Part shown: positions 10,762 through 22,683 of the stretch, one piece after another
How the letters are laid out: every line of letters starts with the position of its first letter
Numbering within the stretch: position 1 is the first letter of the stretch
Notes under the pieces: model-generated
What the model was told of the DNA's origin: nothing
Database searches by the model: none
Seen by the model: the letters and a program-made list of their open reading frames with translations, nothing else
Translations under genes and position numbers: made by a program
Source of the DNA: Leptobrachium leishanense
Taxonomy: Eukaryota; Chordata; Amphibia; Anura; Megophryidae
NCBI GenBank assembly: GCA_009667805.1
Contig: CM019064.1
Coordinates: forward strand, 383,670,549 to 383,734,548
Direction: 5' to 3'
Length of the DNA: 64,000 bases

Positions 10762-11858
10762 CAGCGGCGTAGCGTGGGTTGTCAGCGCCCGGGGCAAGGC
10801 AAGAATTGTGCGCCCCCCCCAACCTGTGGACACGGTAACACACCCTGATTCCCTTCTACCAGTAGAGTATTGACCCCCTTTACCCCACAAGCACACGTAT
10901 TGTATATTAACAAAATACTTATGTAAAATATTAAACACACATGCCCCCCATGCTACACCACTGCTACCGGTCACCCTGTCCCATTATACCCTAGCATAGA
11001 TCCACTCTCACACTGTACCCAGTCACTCTCTCCCATTACCTCTCAGTCACTCTCTCCCAGTACCCCCAGTCACTCTCTTCCAGTACCCACACTTTCTCCC
11101 AGTACCCCAGTCAATCTCTCCCTCCCAATACCCCCCAGTCACTCTCTCCCTCCCAATACCCCCAGTCACTCTCTCCCTCCCAATACCCCCAGTCACTCTC
11201 TCCCAGTACCCCAGACACTCTCTCTCTCAACTATCTATCGATCGAAGTACCTCCAGTCACACTCCCCCAGTATCCCCAGTCATTCTCTCCCTGAACCTCC
11301 AGTCACCCTCTCCCCGTACCCCCTCACTGTGTGTTGGTCACGCTGCTCTGGTGTCTCAGAGTCACCTACCTGCGTGGAGTTGCTGGTGGCTTGGGGGCTG
11401 AAGCTGTCCAGGAGGCTTAGTGGAGACCGGATTTTAAATGTGCTGCAGGGAGGCGCCTCCCTCCCTCCTTCCTGTACTGCGGCTGCAGGGCTGCCAGTGG
11501 CGAGGACTGGCACAGGGCTTCAAGGGGGGCTGACAAGCGTGGTACACCGTCAGTGTTCTGTCGGATAATGCTGCGCTGCTTCACGTGACTCATGCGTTAA
11601 GGAGGTGTCAGGACCAGAATTTTCTGTCCCGGTACTCCCTTCTGGACGCTGAGTGCTAAGTCACTGCCGGCACTATAAAACTGGTGGCTGCCCGTGAAGG
11701 GCCTCTCACGGACAGGACACCATTGTCCATGAGCAGACACCTTGCTGATCCATGCTGGAAAATATTAGTGGTTCAAATCTCTTTTGAAATTTTGCGCCCC
11801 CTCAAAAAATTGCGCCCGGGGCGACCGCCCCCGAGGACCCCCCCACGCTACGCCACTG
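10762..11858. mobile_element. hAT non-autonomous element, CAGYGGCGTAGC family, copy 1
   Basis: The ends are CAGCGGCGTAGCGTGGG and CCCACGCTACGCCACTG, with an exact 8 bp duplication CATATACC at 10754-10761 and 11859-11866. The interior is cytosine-rich near the left and holds a minisatellite. No transposase ORF is present. Its right inner sequence (TTTGCGCCCC, CAAAATTTCAAAAG type) is shared with 18737. Confidence 0.93.
10985..11330. repeat. Minisatellite in the hAT element (CAGTCACTCTCTCCCAGTAC)
   Basis: About a dozen imperfect 23-32 bp units carry CCCCAGTCACTCTCTCCC and a variable TCCCAATA segment. It lies wholly within the hAT element. Confidence 0.88.
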
Positions 11859-11866
11859 CATATACC

Positions 11867-12602
11867 ACACATACCAAATACACTGCATATAGAATTTGAG
11901 GAAAATATGCTAATAAAATAGTCGTTTTACCATTTGCAAAAAAAAAAAATGTCCCTGGATTTCATTTTAAAAATCTGGTCAGCTTAGGTATGACTCCATC
12001 TTGAATATGCGGTGCAGTTTTCACCACCTGTATTGAAGGATATTATGGAATTGGAGACAGCGCAGAGGAGAGCTACTTAGCAAACAAAAAGAATGGAAGA
12101 TTTTACATAGGAATAGAGAAGAAGATGCACTTGTTCAGCCTCGAAAATAGGCATCCAAGAGGAGATCCAATTATATTGTTTAAATAAAGGACCCATACAA
12201 AGAGCTTGCTGGTGACCTGTTCATTAATAGGGCTTTACAAAGGACACGAGAGGACTGTGCTCTCCTGCACCTAGCGATAAGAGAAAAGTTTAGTTTTTGT
12301 GCGTTTAAGCGATCTATGCATTGCATCAGAGGTGTGTTTTATGCTGTTGTTGTATTTTTTTCTTCAAATACTAGCTTGAGACAAAATACAATGAACGACC
12401 TAGATATAACTCGTTACTCTGGCTAGCCACAAATTAGAGATTCCTATACCAAGCGTTAATTTACAGTAACCTGCTGGTACAGGGGGTCTGCAGCAGAGTT
12501 TTACAGCTCGTCTGGAATAGGCTGGGAGCTGTGAGAGTTTCTTTTGTATATCATGTGTTGTTCAAGGAGAGTCCTTTTCCAAGAAAGGTATGGAGTGAGC
12601 TT
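11867..12602. other. Unassigned non-coding DNA
   Basis: No recognisable element ends, ORFs or RNA genes. Base composition is close to the surrounding DNA. Confidence 0.5.
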
Positions 12603-12606
12603 TTAA

Positions 12607-13220
12607 AGGAACACTCTAGGCTAAAACCCCCCTCTTTTTTTTTTACATTAAAATCTACCTATGCCCTACCTAGTTATTGAGTATATATTGTTTTTTTTTT
12701 ACTGTAATACTTACCCTAAAAAACACTTGTTTCCAACGGCGTTTTTAAAAAAAAAAAATTTATACTCACCTCCCTCCTCTTCCGCTCCTGTCCTGAAAAT
12801 CTTTAACTTGGCTAATGGTCTACGTGAGAAGTGCGCATACGCGCCTCTCACGTAAGCCAGCCAATCAGCAGGCTTCCTCTTCTTCTTTGATTAGTGTTAC
12901 GCGCAAGAGGATGCGCGAAACACTAATCACAGCCGCAGAGTATACTGGCGGCTCGCTCCCAACAGCTACTGCGTCGAGTTGGAGACATTATCGAGCTGAA
13001 AGCGCGATGACAACTCCTACTCGGCAATAGCCGGCAGAAGCGGGAAATATGAATCCCGCTCTGCTGACTGACAGCTTGGAGGACAGAGTAAAGTCCTCCG
13101 CGTCTCTCAGCTGTTTTAGACGATCGGCTGAGCAGAGGGTGGGGGGAAAGACAAGGGCATACTCAGGGCATCATGACCACCTAAAAAAGCTTAGGTGGTC
13201 ATGTTGCCTAGAGTATCCCT
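12607..13220. mobile_element. T2-like MITE with TTAA target site
   Basis: The ends are AGGAACACTCTAGGC and GCCTAGAGTATCCCT, each next to TTAA (12603-12606 and 13221-13224). TTAAAGG ends with TTAA duplication are the known signature of the Xenopus T2 group. The interior holds a GC-rich segment with short ORFs that are not conserved coding sequence. It supports an amphibian origin. Confidence 0.85.
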
Positions 13221-13239
13221 TTAAGTGTATCAGCGTTCT

Positions 13240-13505
13240 ACATTAACCCGAAACAGCGCTGTCCTAGGAGTGGCTTTGACCAGTTGCATAACCTTATCTC
13301 TGCTAGAAAGCCACGGTGTGGCATAGCATTGATTTTAGGGTTCTGTGTAATAACAGACCCAGGATGCATAAAAGTGAGACAGAGGTCATTTGCATATCCT
13401 ACCCAGAATTCCTTGCTGCATATGGGGAATGTGGCACAGGAGCTCTGGGATGCAATTCTTTGAATTGCTGTGATGTGCAAGTGGCTTCTGCAATAATAAA
13501 CAGAA
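13240..13505 (+). repeat. Dispersed repeat shared with 56060-56345
   Basis: This is an inverted copy of 56060-56345 with high similarity along about 270 bp (for example GGCATAGCATTGATTTTAGG). The left end carries CCCGAAACAGCGCTGTCC, another version of the CGAAAC motif. A TA dinucleotide run (13507-13530) follows. The shared ORF reflects the common repeat. Confidence 0.8.
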
Positions 13506-13530
13506 CTATATATATATATATATATATATA

Positions 13531-13984
13531 CACAGACACACATATTCCAGGCAAACTAGTGGGGCTGTATGTTTCTCCCCTGCTCTCATTAATGGCAGGT
13601 GAAGCATCAGAGCTGGCTGCTTCCAAGCTCCTCAAGACTTGCAGTGTGGTTTTCTGGTGTTGTGTCAAATTCATTTTTCCTGACGAGATCTGTTTCCCCC
13701 AGTGACCGGCACACAGTGGAACCCCGCCACTCCTTGCTCCTGCGCTCAGGCTTTGAAGCTTGGTGTATGGGAACATTTCTCATAGGTTTCTATGCTGACC
13801 GAGACTCCTGGTAAAACAGCATCCAGTGCAACGAGAACAGCGTTCCTGCTAAATAAATAGTGAGAGAATGCAGTTCCTGCAGGACTTGCTCCTGCAATGA
13901 CCTCAGACAAACGTATGGCGTTAAGGCTTCTACCTACTGACCGCCTGTCTGGCTTGTGGCATTGGGGGTTTCTACTTACTTGTC
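13531..13984. other. Unassigned non-coding DNA
   Basis: No recognisable element. Short ORFs in several frames show no known motifs. Confidence 0.45.
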
Positions 13985-15336
13985 CAAAAAATTCTTTTAA
14001 TTTTGTGTGAATACAATTTACGTGCAGGCATAGATATATTGCGCAGCCAGCTGCCTTAACATAGCGTCAGGAAGGAATTTATTTACCTCTGATGCGTTAC
14101 TAGAGGTAACAAAGAGGTACAAAGTTTTCTTCACCTTTGTCTGGCTTAGTACATGATGAAAAGTTCTTTTTTTGGACTTTTTAATGTCAGGTGAGTGACT
14201 GGGCCATTGCAGAATATTCCATTTATTTTCCTTCAAAAACTCCTGGGTTGCTTTTGCAGTGTGTTTTGGATCATTGTCCATCTGTACTGTGAAGCGCCGT
14301 CCAATCAATTTTGCTGGATCTGGTTGAATCTGGGCTGACAGTATATCTCTAAACACTGCTGAATTAATCCAGCTGCTTCTGTCACATCATCAATAAACAC
14401 CAATGATCCCATGCCACTGGAAGCCATGCATGCCCAGCCATCACACTGCCTCCACCATGTTTTACAGATAATGTTGTGTGCTTTGGATCATGAGCTGTTC
14501 CAGGCCTTCACACCTTTTTCTTCCATTCATTCTGGTACATATTAATCTTCATTTCATCCGTCCAAAGAATGCTTTTCCAGAAATGGTCTGGCTTTTTTAG
14601 ATGGTTTTTTGGCAAAGTCTAATCTGGCTTTTTTATTCTTCTGGCGTATGAATGGTTTGCACCTTGTAGTGAACCCTCGGTATTTGCTCTCGTAAAGTCT
14701 TCTCTAGATTGTAGACTTTGACAGTGATATGCCCATCTCCTGGAGAGTGTCCTGTACTTGTCTGGATGTTGTGAATGGGTTTTTCTTTACCATAGAGAGG
14801 ATTCTGCGATCATCCACCACTGTTGTCTTCCGTGGACATCCAGGTCTTTTTATGTTGTTGAGCTCACAGTAGTCCGTTCTTCTTTCCTCAGAATGTACCA
14901 AAATGGCTTTGGCCCCTCCTAATGTTGCTGCTATATCTCTGAAGGACTTGTTTTGTTTTTGAAGCCTTACAATGTCCTGTTTCACCTGCATGTACAGTTC
15001 CTTTGAACGCATGATGTAGGTTCACAGCAATAGAATCAACTCCAGACCTTTTATCTGCTTAATTGATGAAGAAATAATGAAGGTGTAGCCCATGCCTGGC
15101 CGTGAAACATCTTTTCAGTCAATTTTCCAATTACTTTTGGTCCCTTTGGTGGCTTCTCTTAAGAGCTGTAATTCCGAATCCCTTCCTCTAGTTTGGATGT
15201 ACATACCCTCAAATTAAACCTGGGAGTGTGCACGTTCATCCCATCTGCATTATATAACTATAGCTTGAATATGTTTTGGTAAATACCTGAAAAAATGAAA
15301 ATTGTGCCTGTGTCCAAATATATATGGACCTAACTG
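13985..15336 (-). pseudogene. Decayed Tc1 transposon and transposase
   Basis: The right terminus on the minus strand reads CAGTTAGGTCCATATATATT next to a TA. The N-terminal domain (15012-14704) has a helix-turn-helix and a GRPR-like RPGCPRKT linker. Near 14560 the first catalytic stretch reads WTDEMK. The C-terminal piece (14356-14018) has QMDNDPKHT, with the second catalytic Asp, then SPDI followed by a deletion that removes the NPIE segment and its catalytic Glu. Stops and shifts break the middle. It cannot encode a working transposase. The left end is unclear. Confidence 0.88.
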
Positions 15337-15338
15337 TA

Positions 15339-15531
15339 TAATATTACTAAAGGAGTAGAGCACCATTCGGTTCCCAACCACTTTAAAAAGGTTCAGAATT
15401 GTTCCCCTTCAAAATCAACTTTTTTAGGAATCTAACAGATTGAAATCCTCTCCAGCTTCATTCAATCAGAAAATCAATAGGAAAGAGATGAGATGGGTGT
15501 ATACACGTTAAACACACTATCCCTGAGGGGT
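15339..15531. other. Unassigned spacer
   Basis: Short sequence between the Tc1 relic and the MITE; nothing recognised. Confidence 0.4.
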
Positions 15532-15534
15532 TTA

Positions 15535-15961
15535 GGCTGGGGTCAGACAAAAGCATTTTTAACGTGCGTTTAGGCGCACTTAATCACGGCCGCAATAGCA
15601 GCAAATGACGGGCAATGACGGCCAATATACGAAGTACGGCCGCACGAAAGTCTGGCCACGCAACGCAAGTGGAAAATTAACGCCTTTTTTTGAGAACGCA
15701 GAACCGCTAGTACTGACGTAAAGAGAGTGCGCTGCGGCGGCATAGCGGCGTGTGTGCGTGATTAGATGTCAGACGCTGCTAATGTCCAGCCTACATAACA
15801 TCCAGATGCAAAAAAGTGTTTTATTGATGATCCGTAAAAAAATCACGCACGAAAATGCGCGGAAATTACCGTTTTCGCGCATTCCGTGAAAAATATGTCA
15901 ATGTGTTCAGACGCACTTTTTTGACGGTTGCTGCGAATAATGCATTCATTTGACCATAGCC
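15535..15961 (-). mobile_element. Harbinger-like MITE, copy 2
   Basis: This is an inverted copy of 5712-6138. It begins GGCTGGGGTCAGAC and ends TTTGACCATAGCC; TTA precedes it and TAA follows. Shared internal words include CGGCCGCA, GACGGGCAATGACGG and TAGATGTCAGACGCTG. Confidence 0.8.
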
Positions 15962-15964
15962 TAA

Positions 15965-17769
15965 AAGTTAGATTTTGAATTATGTCTTTTTTTTTTATAG
16001 TTGTATTGGCATTTTAACATTATTAGGATGTAACAGAATGGATAGGAGACACAGGCATTCCGAAGGATGTTATGATAATTTATTAATTGAGCCGTGTTTC
16101 ACTCTATTTGTCTGTTTTGTTTTATTTGTGGAGATCAAATCTAGATATAAAGAGTCATCTTCCCTTCAAGACTCCTTAAGATGAAGGCCAGGATAGCCAT
16201 TCCCACACAGGAAGCCGGGGGATACACATGTCCAGGCGAAACGTGTTTGGTATCATACTATTTTTATGGATGTTGATCTTATTAATGCATTTTTTAATAT
16301 TTTGGAATCTTTTATGGAAATTATTTTTTATTCATTACTTGACACATGTTGAAAAAGGCTTTTTCAGGAGTTGTGCCATTAACAAAACAAACCCCAGGCA
16401 ACATGAGTGTTGATTTAATCTCAGATATCCCTTTATGGTTTTGAGTCTGCACTATGATGCTCTCCTTTGTCTTTTAAGGTTTACCTATAGGTGAGCCTAC
16501 CAGATGAGGGCCAGTGGGGGTCCCATAACAATTCCAACCATGGGCGAATACAATAGGAGCCGGATTATAGGCTCTGTAAAGTGTGAGTGACACTCTACCA
16601 CTTCAGAGATAATTTGATATTGTGTGTACAGTATTACACTATGTTCTCTTTTAATTCTTTTTGAGGTATAATCTTGTTGAAGCACGTAACTCCTGAAGAG
16701 CTAAGTGCCCTCTTATTGTATGTTATGCACTGCATATAGCTACACCCCTCTCCTTTTTGCATGCTATTTACCAAGTGTCGAAAGTAGGGACGACATGTGT
16801 GGGTGTAGGGGCGATCATGCCATTTTGTTTGTTCTGTGAACCACATTTATATAGTATTGCGCTTTTATCCCGTCACAATTTTTGAAAGTGTAGAAAATAG
16901 AGAATACGAACCTGGCTGACACTCCTGCCCGTACACAGGATAACCCATTGGCAATACAAATGTTACACATAATAGAAACAGATAGTAGTCATTCTACATT
17001 TGACCTTCCTGAGCTTGTCCTTGGTCAATCATTGAAAACTATATTCTTCAGAAAATTATGTCAACAAATCAATGGTTTTCTCTCAAGTAATGGACATATT
17101 GCAATCAGTGTAATGTGGCTTATGTCTACGGCAAAGCTATCATTAATTCCACAATTCCTCTTTATGTTTATATGATTTATGATAATATATGTAGCTGTAT
17201 ATGAACTAATTTTATAGTTATAGGGTTATTCATTAAGCACCGTTGTTTGACCGAAGTTCACAGAAAACAAAATCGCTGTTGTTGCAGCTATGGTGACCTT
17301 CAACTATCCAGAAAAACAAAATTCAACAGTGGCGGTCAAAAATGCTTCAAAAAGGTACCACCATTATTCTTCCTTCAAGGGAATACACTGTGTCTGTTCT
17401 CCACATTCACCGATGTTGCAATTTTAAAGTGGTGATCTTCACTGAAGTCTAATAAAAACAACACTAGTCAACTGAATCACTGATGGAAAATATGTGGTGA
17501 AATCTACACTAAACAACTACAGTAAAAAGTTCAACAAAATGAATGGTGACATCTATCCTGAACACACAGCTTTCACATAATCTACAGTTGGACAAATGGT
17601 GAAGTACAATACCTCCAAAAAAATGAAATGATTTATTGTGTTTATTTTATGTTGCTGATATCTTACATTTACTTTGTTTTTCTTTTGTATGTTTAGTTTT
17701 TATATATACTTTATTTACAGATTCTGGTCAAAAATACAATAAGACTGTGTATAACAAAAAAGTTCAGAA
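15965..17769. other. Unassigned AT-rich DNA with a CGAAACG motif
   Basis: No convincing gene. CCAGGCGAAACGTGTTTGG at 16213-16245 and TTGAAAAAGGCTTTTTCAGG near 16350 resemble the 3700-3760 repeat, so part is an old copy of that family. Between 17230 and 17600, words such as GGTGATCTTCACTGAAG recur near 59934, hinting at another undefined repeat. Short ORFs lack recognisable domains. Confidence 0.4.
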
Positions 17770-17772
17770 TAA

Positions 17773-18099
17773 GGCCGGGGTCACACAAGCGCACTGAGTG
17801 CATCTGTAGTGACCTCCTCCCAGCGTCTGTCGTAGCGTTATGACTGCTCAACTGGGAGGCCACACGGCGTAACGTGCTTAATATTATCGCACATTACAAT
17901 GGGCGTGCTGAAGTTCTCCCCATCAAAACGCTACAACGGACATTGGATGGGTCTACAACGCACGATCCTCCATAGGAGGTTCATGCTTTGTAGGCCTGAG
18001 CACACTAACATGCACTCAGTGAGGTGGTCACACAGGCGTCCAAGCGGAAAGAACGTCTGTTCTCCAGGATGTTCCCTCCAGGCTCATGTGACCCTGGCC
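17773..18099. mobile_element. Harbinger-like MITE, GGCCGGGGTCACAC family
   Basis: The ends are GGCCGGGGTCACAC and CATGTGACCCTGGCC, flanked by TAA at 17770-17772 and 18100-18102. The 327 bp interior has no transposase. The ends resemble those at 5712 and 15535, but the interior differs. Confidence 0.78.
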
Positions 18100-18109
18100 T
18101 AATAGTCCA

Positions 18110-18735
18110 ACAGTACCCATCCCCCTGCATCAGAAAGTAGGGAGCATAAAGCAAGTCATATAAAAACCAAATAACTTTAGATTAATATTCAATACATTCA
18201 AGAGACCCTTCTCAGAAATTGTGAGCGAGTAGAAGGAGGTGGATTAGACGGCAGTAACGGAGGGCCCAACAAGGATTTCCATAAATACCAACAAGAATTT
18301 TCAACCGTAATATGAATTTTGCTGACCACTTCCTCTGGCACGTGTAACAAACACCCCCCAAACATCAAAAAATGTCTTAACCTTAGTTTCCTTGTATAAA
18401 GTAGCCTCCGCCCAGTCATTTAAAAAATTAGAATAGAAATGGGAATAGAGCATGTGGAAAATCGGTGGTGAGGTGGATATCCATTGCCCTAGGATGGCCT
18501 TTATGGCAGTTGCAGCAAGAACGCCCAACAGGATCATTGAGGTCTAGGAGGGAGCTGACATTCATGATCAGGGAGAATATTAAATAGTACCCAGTCCGGT
18601 GTATCAGAAACCTGTAATCTTAAATTTTGGGAGCCAAACGTCCTAACCTTGTCCCAAAATACGCTAATGCCTGGACAACACCACAGACAATTAAACAAAT
18701 CCACAGAGGCGCAAAAACAATTCAAGCAATGTCCC
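18110..18735 (-). pseudogene. L1/Tx1-type LINE ORF2, C-terminal fragment
   Basis: The minus strand encodes LWCCPGISVFWDKV, then, after a frameshift, a segment starting ILLGVLAATAIKAILGQWIS and containing WAEATLYKETKVKTFFDVW. This order, a cysteine motif before a hydrophobic and a Lys/Glu-rich tail, is typical of the L1 ORF2 C-terminus. Reverse transcriptase and endonuclease are absent. The upstream side is cut by the hAT-like sequence that begins at 18737. Assignment rests on pattern recognition without alignment. Confidence 0.65.
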
Positions 18736-18736
18736 G

Positions 18737-19134
18737 AGCAGTGGCGTAGCATGGGGGGCAGGGGGCGGTAGCCCCGAGCGCAATTTACTTAGTGGCGCAA
18801 AATTTCAAAAGAAATTTGCGCCCCTAATAATGTTCAGGGTACCGCAGGCTTGCGTTCCAGCTGGCCTACGTCCATCATAGCGCGAGGCATCCTCAGATTC
18901 TGCCGCGCTTGGAGAAATGCGGTTTGTGATGCGATCACGCAAAGGCCACATTCACGTTGTGCTCTGGTGCATATTGAGTTTGTGGCTCCCAGTACATGCC
19001 CAAAGTCACTGTCAGGAGGTCAGCGCCAGAGGAGAAGGGCTCCTTAGACTCAGACCACCAGGGAGACATGCCGCCCTCACAACTCTGCCAACAAACCACC
19101 GGTGATTTGGCCCCCTCCCTGTAGGAGAGGGGGC
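18737..19134. mobile_element. hAT fragment, CAGTGGCGTAGC family, copy 2
   Basis: It starts CAGTGGCGTAGCATGGGG and shares CAAAATTTCAAAAG and TTTGCGCCCC with the right part of 10762-11858. The matching right end and duplication were not found, so the element is truncated or rearranged. Confidence 0.6.
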
Positions 19135-19400
19135 AATAATTTATTATTAGTAATAAATAGAAATGTAATATTCCTTTCTGAAATTTTGTATAATTATTTA
19201 AATATTAAAATAATTTATTTCAATCTATAATTTAATATATATTTTAATAAGTTTTAATATAATTTTATATTTATTTAAATATAATGTACTATATTTTAAA
19301 ACCCTATTAATATATCATTTATTTTAATATATAATTTAATCAGTTTAAATTTGTTGTGTAATTACTTGAATAAATATTTTAATTTTAAATATATCTTATA
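19135..19400. repeat. AT-rich low-complexity stretch
   Basis: Almost pure A and T, with degenerate repeats of TTTAATATATAATTTAAT type. No gene. Confidence 0.8.
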
Positions 19401-19404
19401 TTTA

Positions 19405-19648
19405 TCATTTTATTACTTTTATTCCCATCCAGCTCTGCGATACGCTCATACACACAGCATATTGCTGTTTTATTGATATGCAGCTTTGTGATACGCTCAT
19501 ATACACCGCACATTGCTATGAGTTTTATTTCTGTGCAGCTTTGTGATACGCTCATATACAATGCATATTGCCGCACATTTTATTGCTGTGGAGCTCTGTG
19601 ATACACTCAGACACACTGCATATTACCGCACATTTTATTGTTGTGGAG
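19405..19648. repeat. Minisatellite with GCTCTGTGATACGCTCATAC unit, left part
   Basis: Four or so copies of a 55-65 bp unit (GAGCTCTGTGATACGCTCATA then CACATTTTATTGCTGTG). The array is interrupted by the hAT at 19649 and resumes at 20696. Related units occur at 35105-35255 and 43060-43175. Confidence 0.85.
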
Positions 19649-19789
19649 TAGGGCTGTGCAATATTGACAAAATAATCATATTGCGATTTCTTGAATGAAT
19701 ATTGCGATTGCGATTTTATTTGCGATTTAGCCAATTGTTTTTGCTTTTTCAAACATGCTACATACATTCTAAATGTATTCAGTATTCAG

Positions 19790-20420
19790 CACATGGATAT
19801 ACTGCCCCAGCACATGGATATACTGCCCCAGCTCATGGATATACTGCCCCAGCACATGGATATACTGCCCCAGCTCATGGATACTGCCCCAGCACATGGA
19901 TACTGCCCCAGCTCATGGATACTGCCCCAGCACACGGATATTGCCCCAGCACACGGATATTGCCCCAGCACATGGATACTGCCCCAGCACATGGATACTG
20001 CCCCAGCTCATGGATACTGCCCCAGCACATGGATATTGCCCTAGCTCATGGATACTGCCCCAGCTCATGGATACTGCCCCAGCACATGGATACTGCCCCA
20101 GCTCATGGATACTGCCCCAGCACATGGATACTGCCCCAGCTCATGGATACTGCCCCAGCACATGGATATTGCCCCAGCACATGGATACTGCCCCAGCTCA
20201 TGGATACTGCCCCAGCACATGGATACTGCCCCAGCTCATGGATATTGCCCCCAGGACATGGATACTGCCCCAGCTCATGGATACTGCCCCAGCACATGGA
20301 TACTGCCCCAGCTCATGGATATTGCCCCAGTACATGGATACTGCCCCAGCTCATGGATACTGCCCCAGCACATGGATACTGCCCCAGCTCGTGGATACTG
20401 CCCCACCACATGGATACTGC
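19790..20420. repeat. 19-21 bp minisatellite (CATGGATACTGCCCCAGC)
   Basis: About 32 units alternate between two variants, AGCACATGGATACTGCCCC and AGCTCATGGATACTGCCCC. The first five have an extra TA (GGATATACTG). The alternation suggests that a two-unit block was also amplified. Confidence 0.95.
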
Positions 20421-20476
20421 GCCGCAGCTCACCTCTGTGCGCCGCTGTGTTCTGTGCACCGCGTGTTCGGCTCCCT

Positions 20477-20607
20477 GTTAACTTCCGACGGCACATGGAG
20501 CTTGGGCGCTCGCCTGGGGGAACCATGTGACGAGCCGCGAGAACGCGGCTCGTCACGTGGTTCCCCCTGCGAGCGCCCAAAGCACCATGCCGCCGCCGGA
20601 AGTTAAC
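20477..20607. repeat. Near-perfect GC-rich palindrome, about 65 bp arms
   Basis: From GTTAACTTCCGACGGC to GCCGCCGGAAGTTAAC the two halves are complementary with few mismatches. They meet at CGAGCCGCG/AGAA/CGCGGCTCG. It contains CACGTG and can form a strong hairpin. Confidence 0.9.
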
Positions 20608-20695
20608 AGCCGAAAATCGCAGCCTTATGCGATTTAGAAATCGCAGGGTCGGAAATCGTGATTCGATTGCGATTGCAATTAATTGCACAGCCCTA

Positions 20696-20785
20696 TTGTG
20701 GAGCTCTGTGATACACTCAGACACACTGCATATTACCGTGCGTTTTATTGCTGTGGAGCTCTGACACGCTCATAGAGGGGGGAGT
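20696..20785. repeat. Minisatellite with GCTCTGTGATACACTCAGAC unit, right part
   Basis: The array of 19405-19648 continues here after the hAT insertion, with two further units. Confidence 0.8.
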
Positions 20786-21202
20786 TCATGGATTCTTGTA
20801 CCTGGGCCCCAAGGTTTCTAGTTATGCCTCTGGACGTATTTGGGAAATAAATTTATCTCTCTTTGATGGATCTAACTCTGGTATATCAGCTGGCAGGAAA
20901 AATTGGGACTGTAGTTCCCAAACCTCAGGCTTGGCTTTATAAAAGATTTTAAAATAGTCACGGAACTATGACTTGATTGCCGACGAATCATTTAAGACTA
21001 CCTCTGCAGTAGTACGTAATTTGGTGATAGAAGGGGTCGAGGGCTGTTAAGATTCAAGGAGGACAGCTAGTATTTATTGCCCCAGAGAAAGAATATATTT
21101 TTTCTGTTGAAACCAAGAGTATTGGGCCCTTCATATCTGTTTAGTTAAGAAAATGTATCCTTTATGTGTGGGATGTATTCAAGGACATCACCATGGGTAG
21201 AT
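20786..21202. other. Unassigned DNA
   Basis: TTTCTAGTTATGCCTCTG near 20815 resembles a hAT right end of the CAGTGGYGTA group, as at 49990-50003. The rest is unrecognised. Confidence 0.4.
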
Positions 21203-21205
21203 TAA

Positions 21206-21855
21206 GGGCTCTATTACATTCTTTGCACAAAAACGTTAACACGCGTAAATTAACGCTGGTATTACAATCCGAGCGCATTTTTTCATCCGTCAAAAAATAC
21301 CGCGCGTAAAAAAGGCACAAAAACGCGCGCGCATTAACACTGCGCACAGAAATCGGACTGTTTTTTCACACGATTCAGCCAATCTGAATTAAGAACCACA
21401 ATTGTCTCCCGTTCAGTTTTTGCACCTGTCAAAATCAATCTGAGTATATATGCTGCAGCATAATGTAGAATGTGTAACTACACATTGCTGTATATTTTTT
21501 TTCGGGCTGGTGTATTTGGTTTCGGCCAGGACGTTCAGATTTGCCATTAACACCAGCTTTTCAAAGATGTTAAAATTATGCACGCAAACGTTGTCGGTTA
21601 AATTTTGCGCTAAGATTGTAATACCTTGCGCGCACCAGCGCACAAACGCATTTGCGCTCACATTGTTAAGTATAGGACGCGCAAAGTACATTACGCTCGC
21701 AAAGGGTTCGCGCAGGTCCACCCGCATTAGACGTTAACGTGCATTTTTTTGTGCAGACATTGTAATACAATGTTCTGCGCGAAGGGTTTTGCCCCTCGCG
21801 TTAATGCATTATTTGCGCAAGCGTTAACATTTGCGTGAAGAATGTAATAGAGCCC
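21206..21855. mobile_element. MITE of the GGGCTCTATTAC family, copy 2
   Basis: The ends are GGGCTCTATTACATTCTT and AAGAATGTAATAGAGCCC, flanked by TAA at 21203-21205 and 21856-21858. The interior has many CGCGCGTAAA and CGTTAACG words and closely matches 33411-34103. No transposase is present. TAA duplication suggests Harbinger. Confidence 0.88.
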
Positions 21856-21858
21856 TAA

Positions 21859-22683
21859 GTCTTTTAAGTACCCTGTCTCATCTCATTTCAACTGCCAGCT
21901 CTTATTTCAATTAGCATACAGAACACAATTGCCTTATCTAAACATTCCCTCCTCCACTCCATTGACTATTATGAAAAGTATAAGATAAAGCACAGCAGTA
22001 AAATAAAAATTTTGCACAGATTTTGGTAAATGTTGCCTCATGGGAAAAATCCACAAAATGGAAACAAAAACTAACTTGATTTTTCTTTTTTATATGCAAT
22101 TATTTCAAAGAAAAAAAACAGCAGCATATGTTTTATAATGCACAAGCATTCTAAAACTGAAAACAGAGCTAACAGCTGAGCTCCAGTCCCCACCAGGTGG
22201 CGATAAACCTTAACATTTATTGAAGTTATATACAAGTATGATAATTTGTATCTTAAAAACGTGGCCACAATAAGCAAACACACACAAATAACACAGATAT
22301 GATAAAACCAATGCTCAAAAACCGATAGGGAAGAAAATACCATGACAATATATCTAATATGGTAAAGCCTAAGTAGGAGGAAATTTAAATGTATATATTT
22401 TCCGGTAAAAATAAATGGTTAAATTCAACCCAGGCAGTAGTGCAGTACAAGGGGTGATATTCAGAATGTCTTAATAAATAAACCTCTATAATAAAGTCAA
22501 TCAGGGACAGAGTGAATAACTGCTGGCATAACACTCCCCATTGTAAACCTACTCAGGATGAGCCGCTGAACCCCGGGTGGAGATAGGAGGAGAGAAATAA
22601 GAAAAGCCAGTAATGCCTGCTAATCACCCTGTAGCTAGATATAGATTTCTCATCACTGGCCTTAGACTGCAAAGATAAACGCA
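21859..22683. other. Unassigned DNA with repeat relics
   Basis: No gene recognised. The right margin (GATAAACGCACTCAACGC) joins TCGACGCACGTTTCACC at 27600 if the hAT in between is removed. That gives another copy of the CGAAACG-motif repeat, so part of this stretch belongs to that family. Confidence 0.45.

Larger units (their letters stand above)
19649..20695. mobile_element. hAT non-autonomous element with a large minisatellite
   Basis: The ends are TAGGGCTGTGCAATATTG and TTAATTGCACAGCCCTA, with an exact 8 bp duplication TTGTGGAG at 19641-19648 and 20696-20703. GGGCTGTGCAAT with ATTGCGATT-rich flanks is a familiar hAT terminus. About 630 of 1047 bp is a 19-21 bp minisatellite; a long GC-rich palindrome lies near the right end. 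The several long ORFs are repeat translations. Confidence 0.93.

Noticed and set aside
19691..20606. Several 100-277 codon ORFs on both strands
   Set aside because: They are translations of the 19-21 bp minisatellite and shift among frames with the repeat; no domain is present.
20830..20945. A minus-strand peptide resembling a retroelement protein
   Set aside because: Only a short stretch without a diagnostic motif; not enough to name a family.
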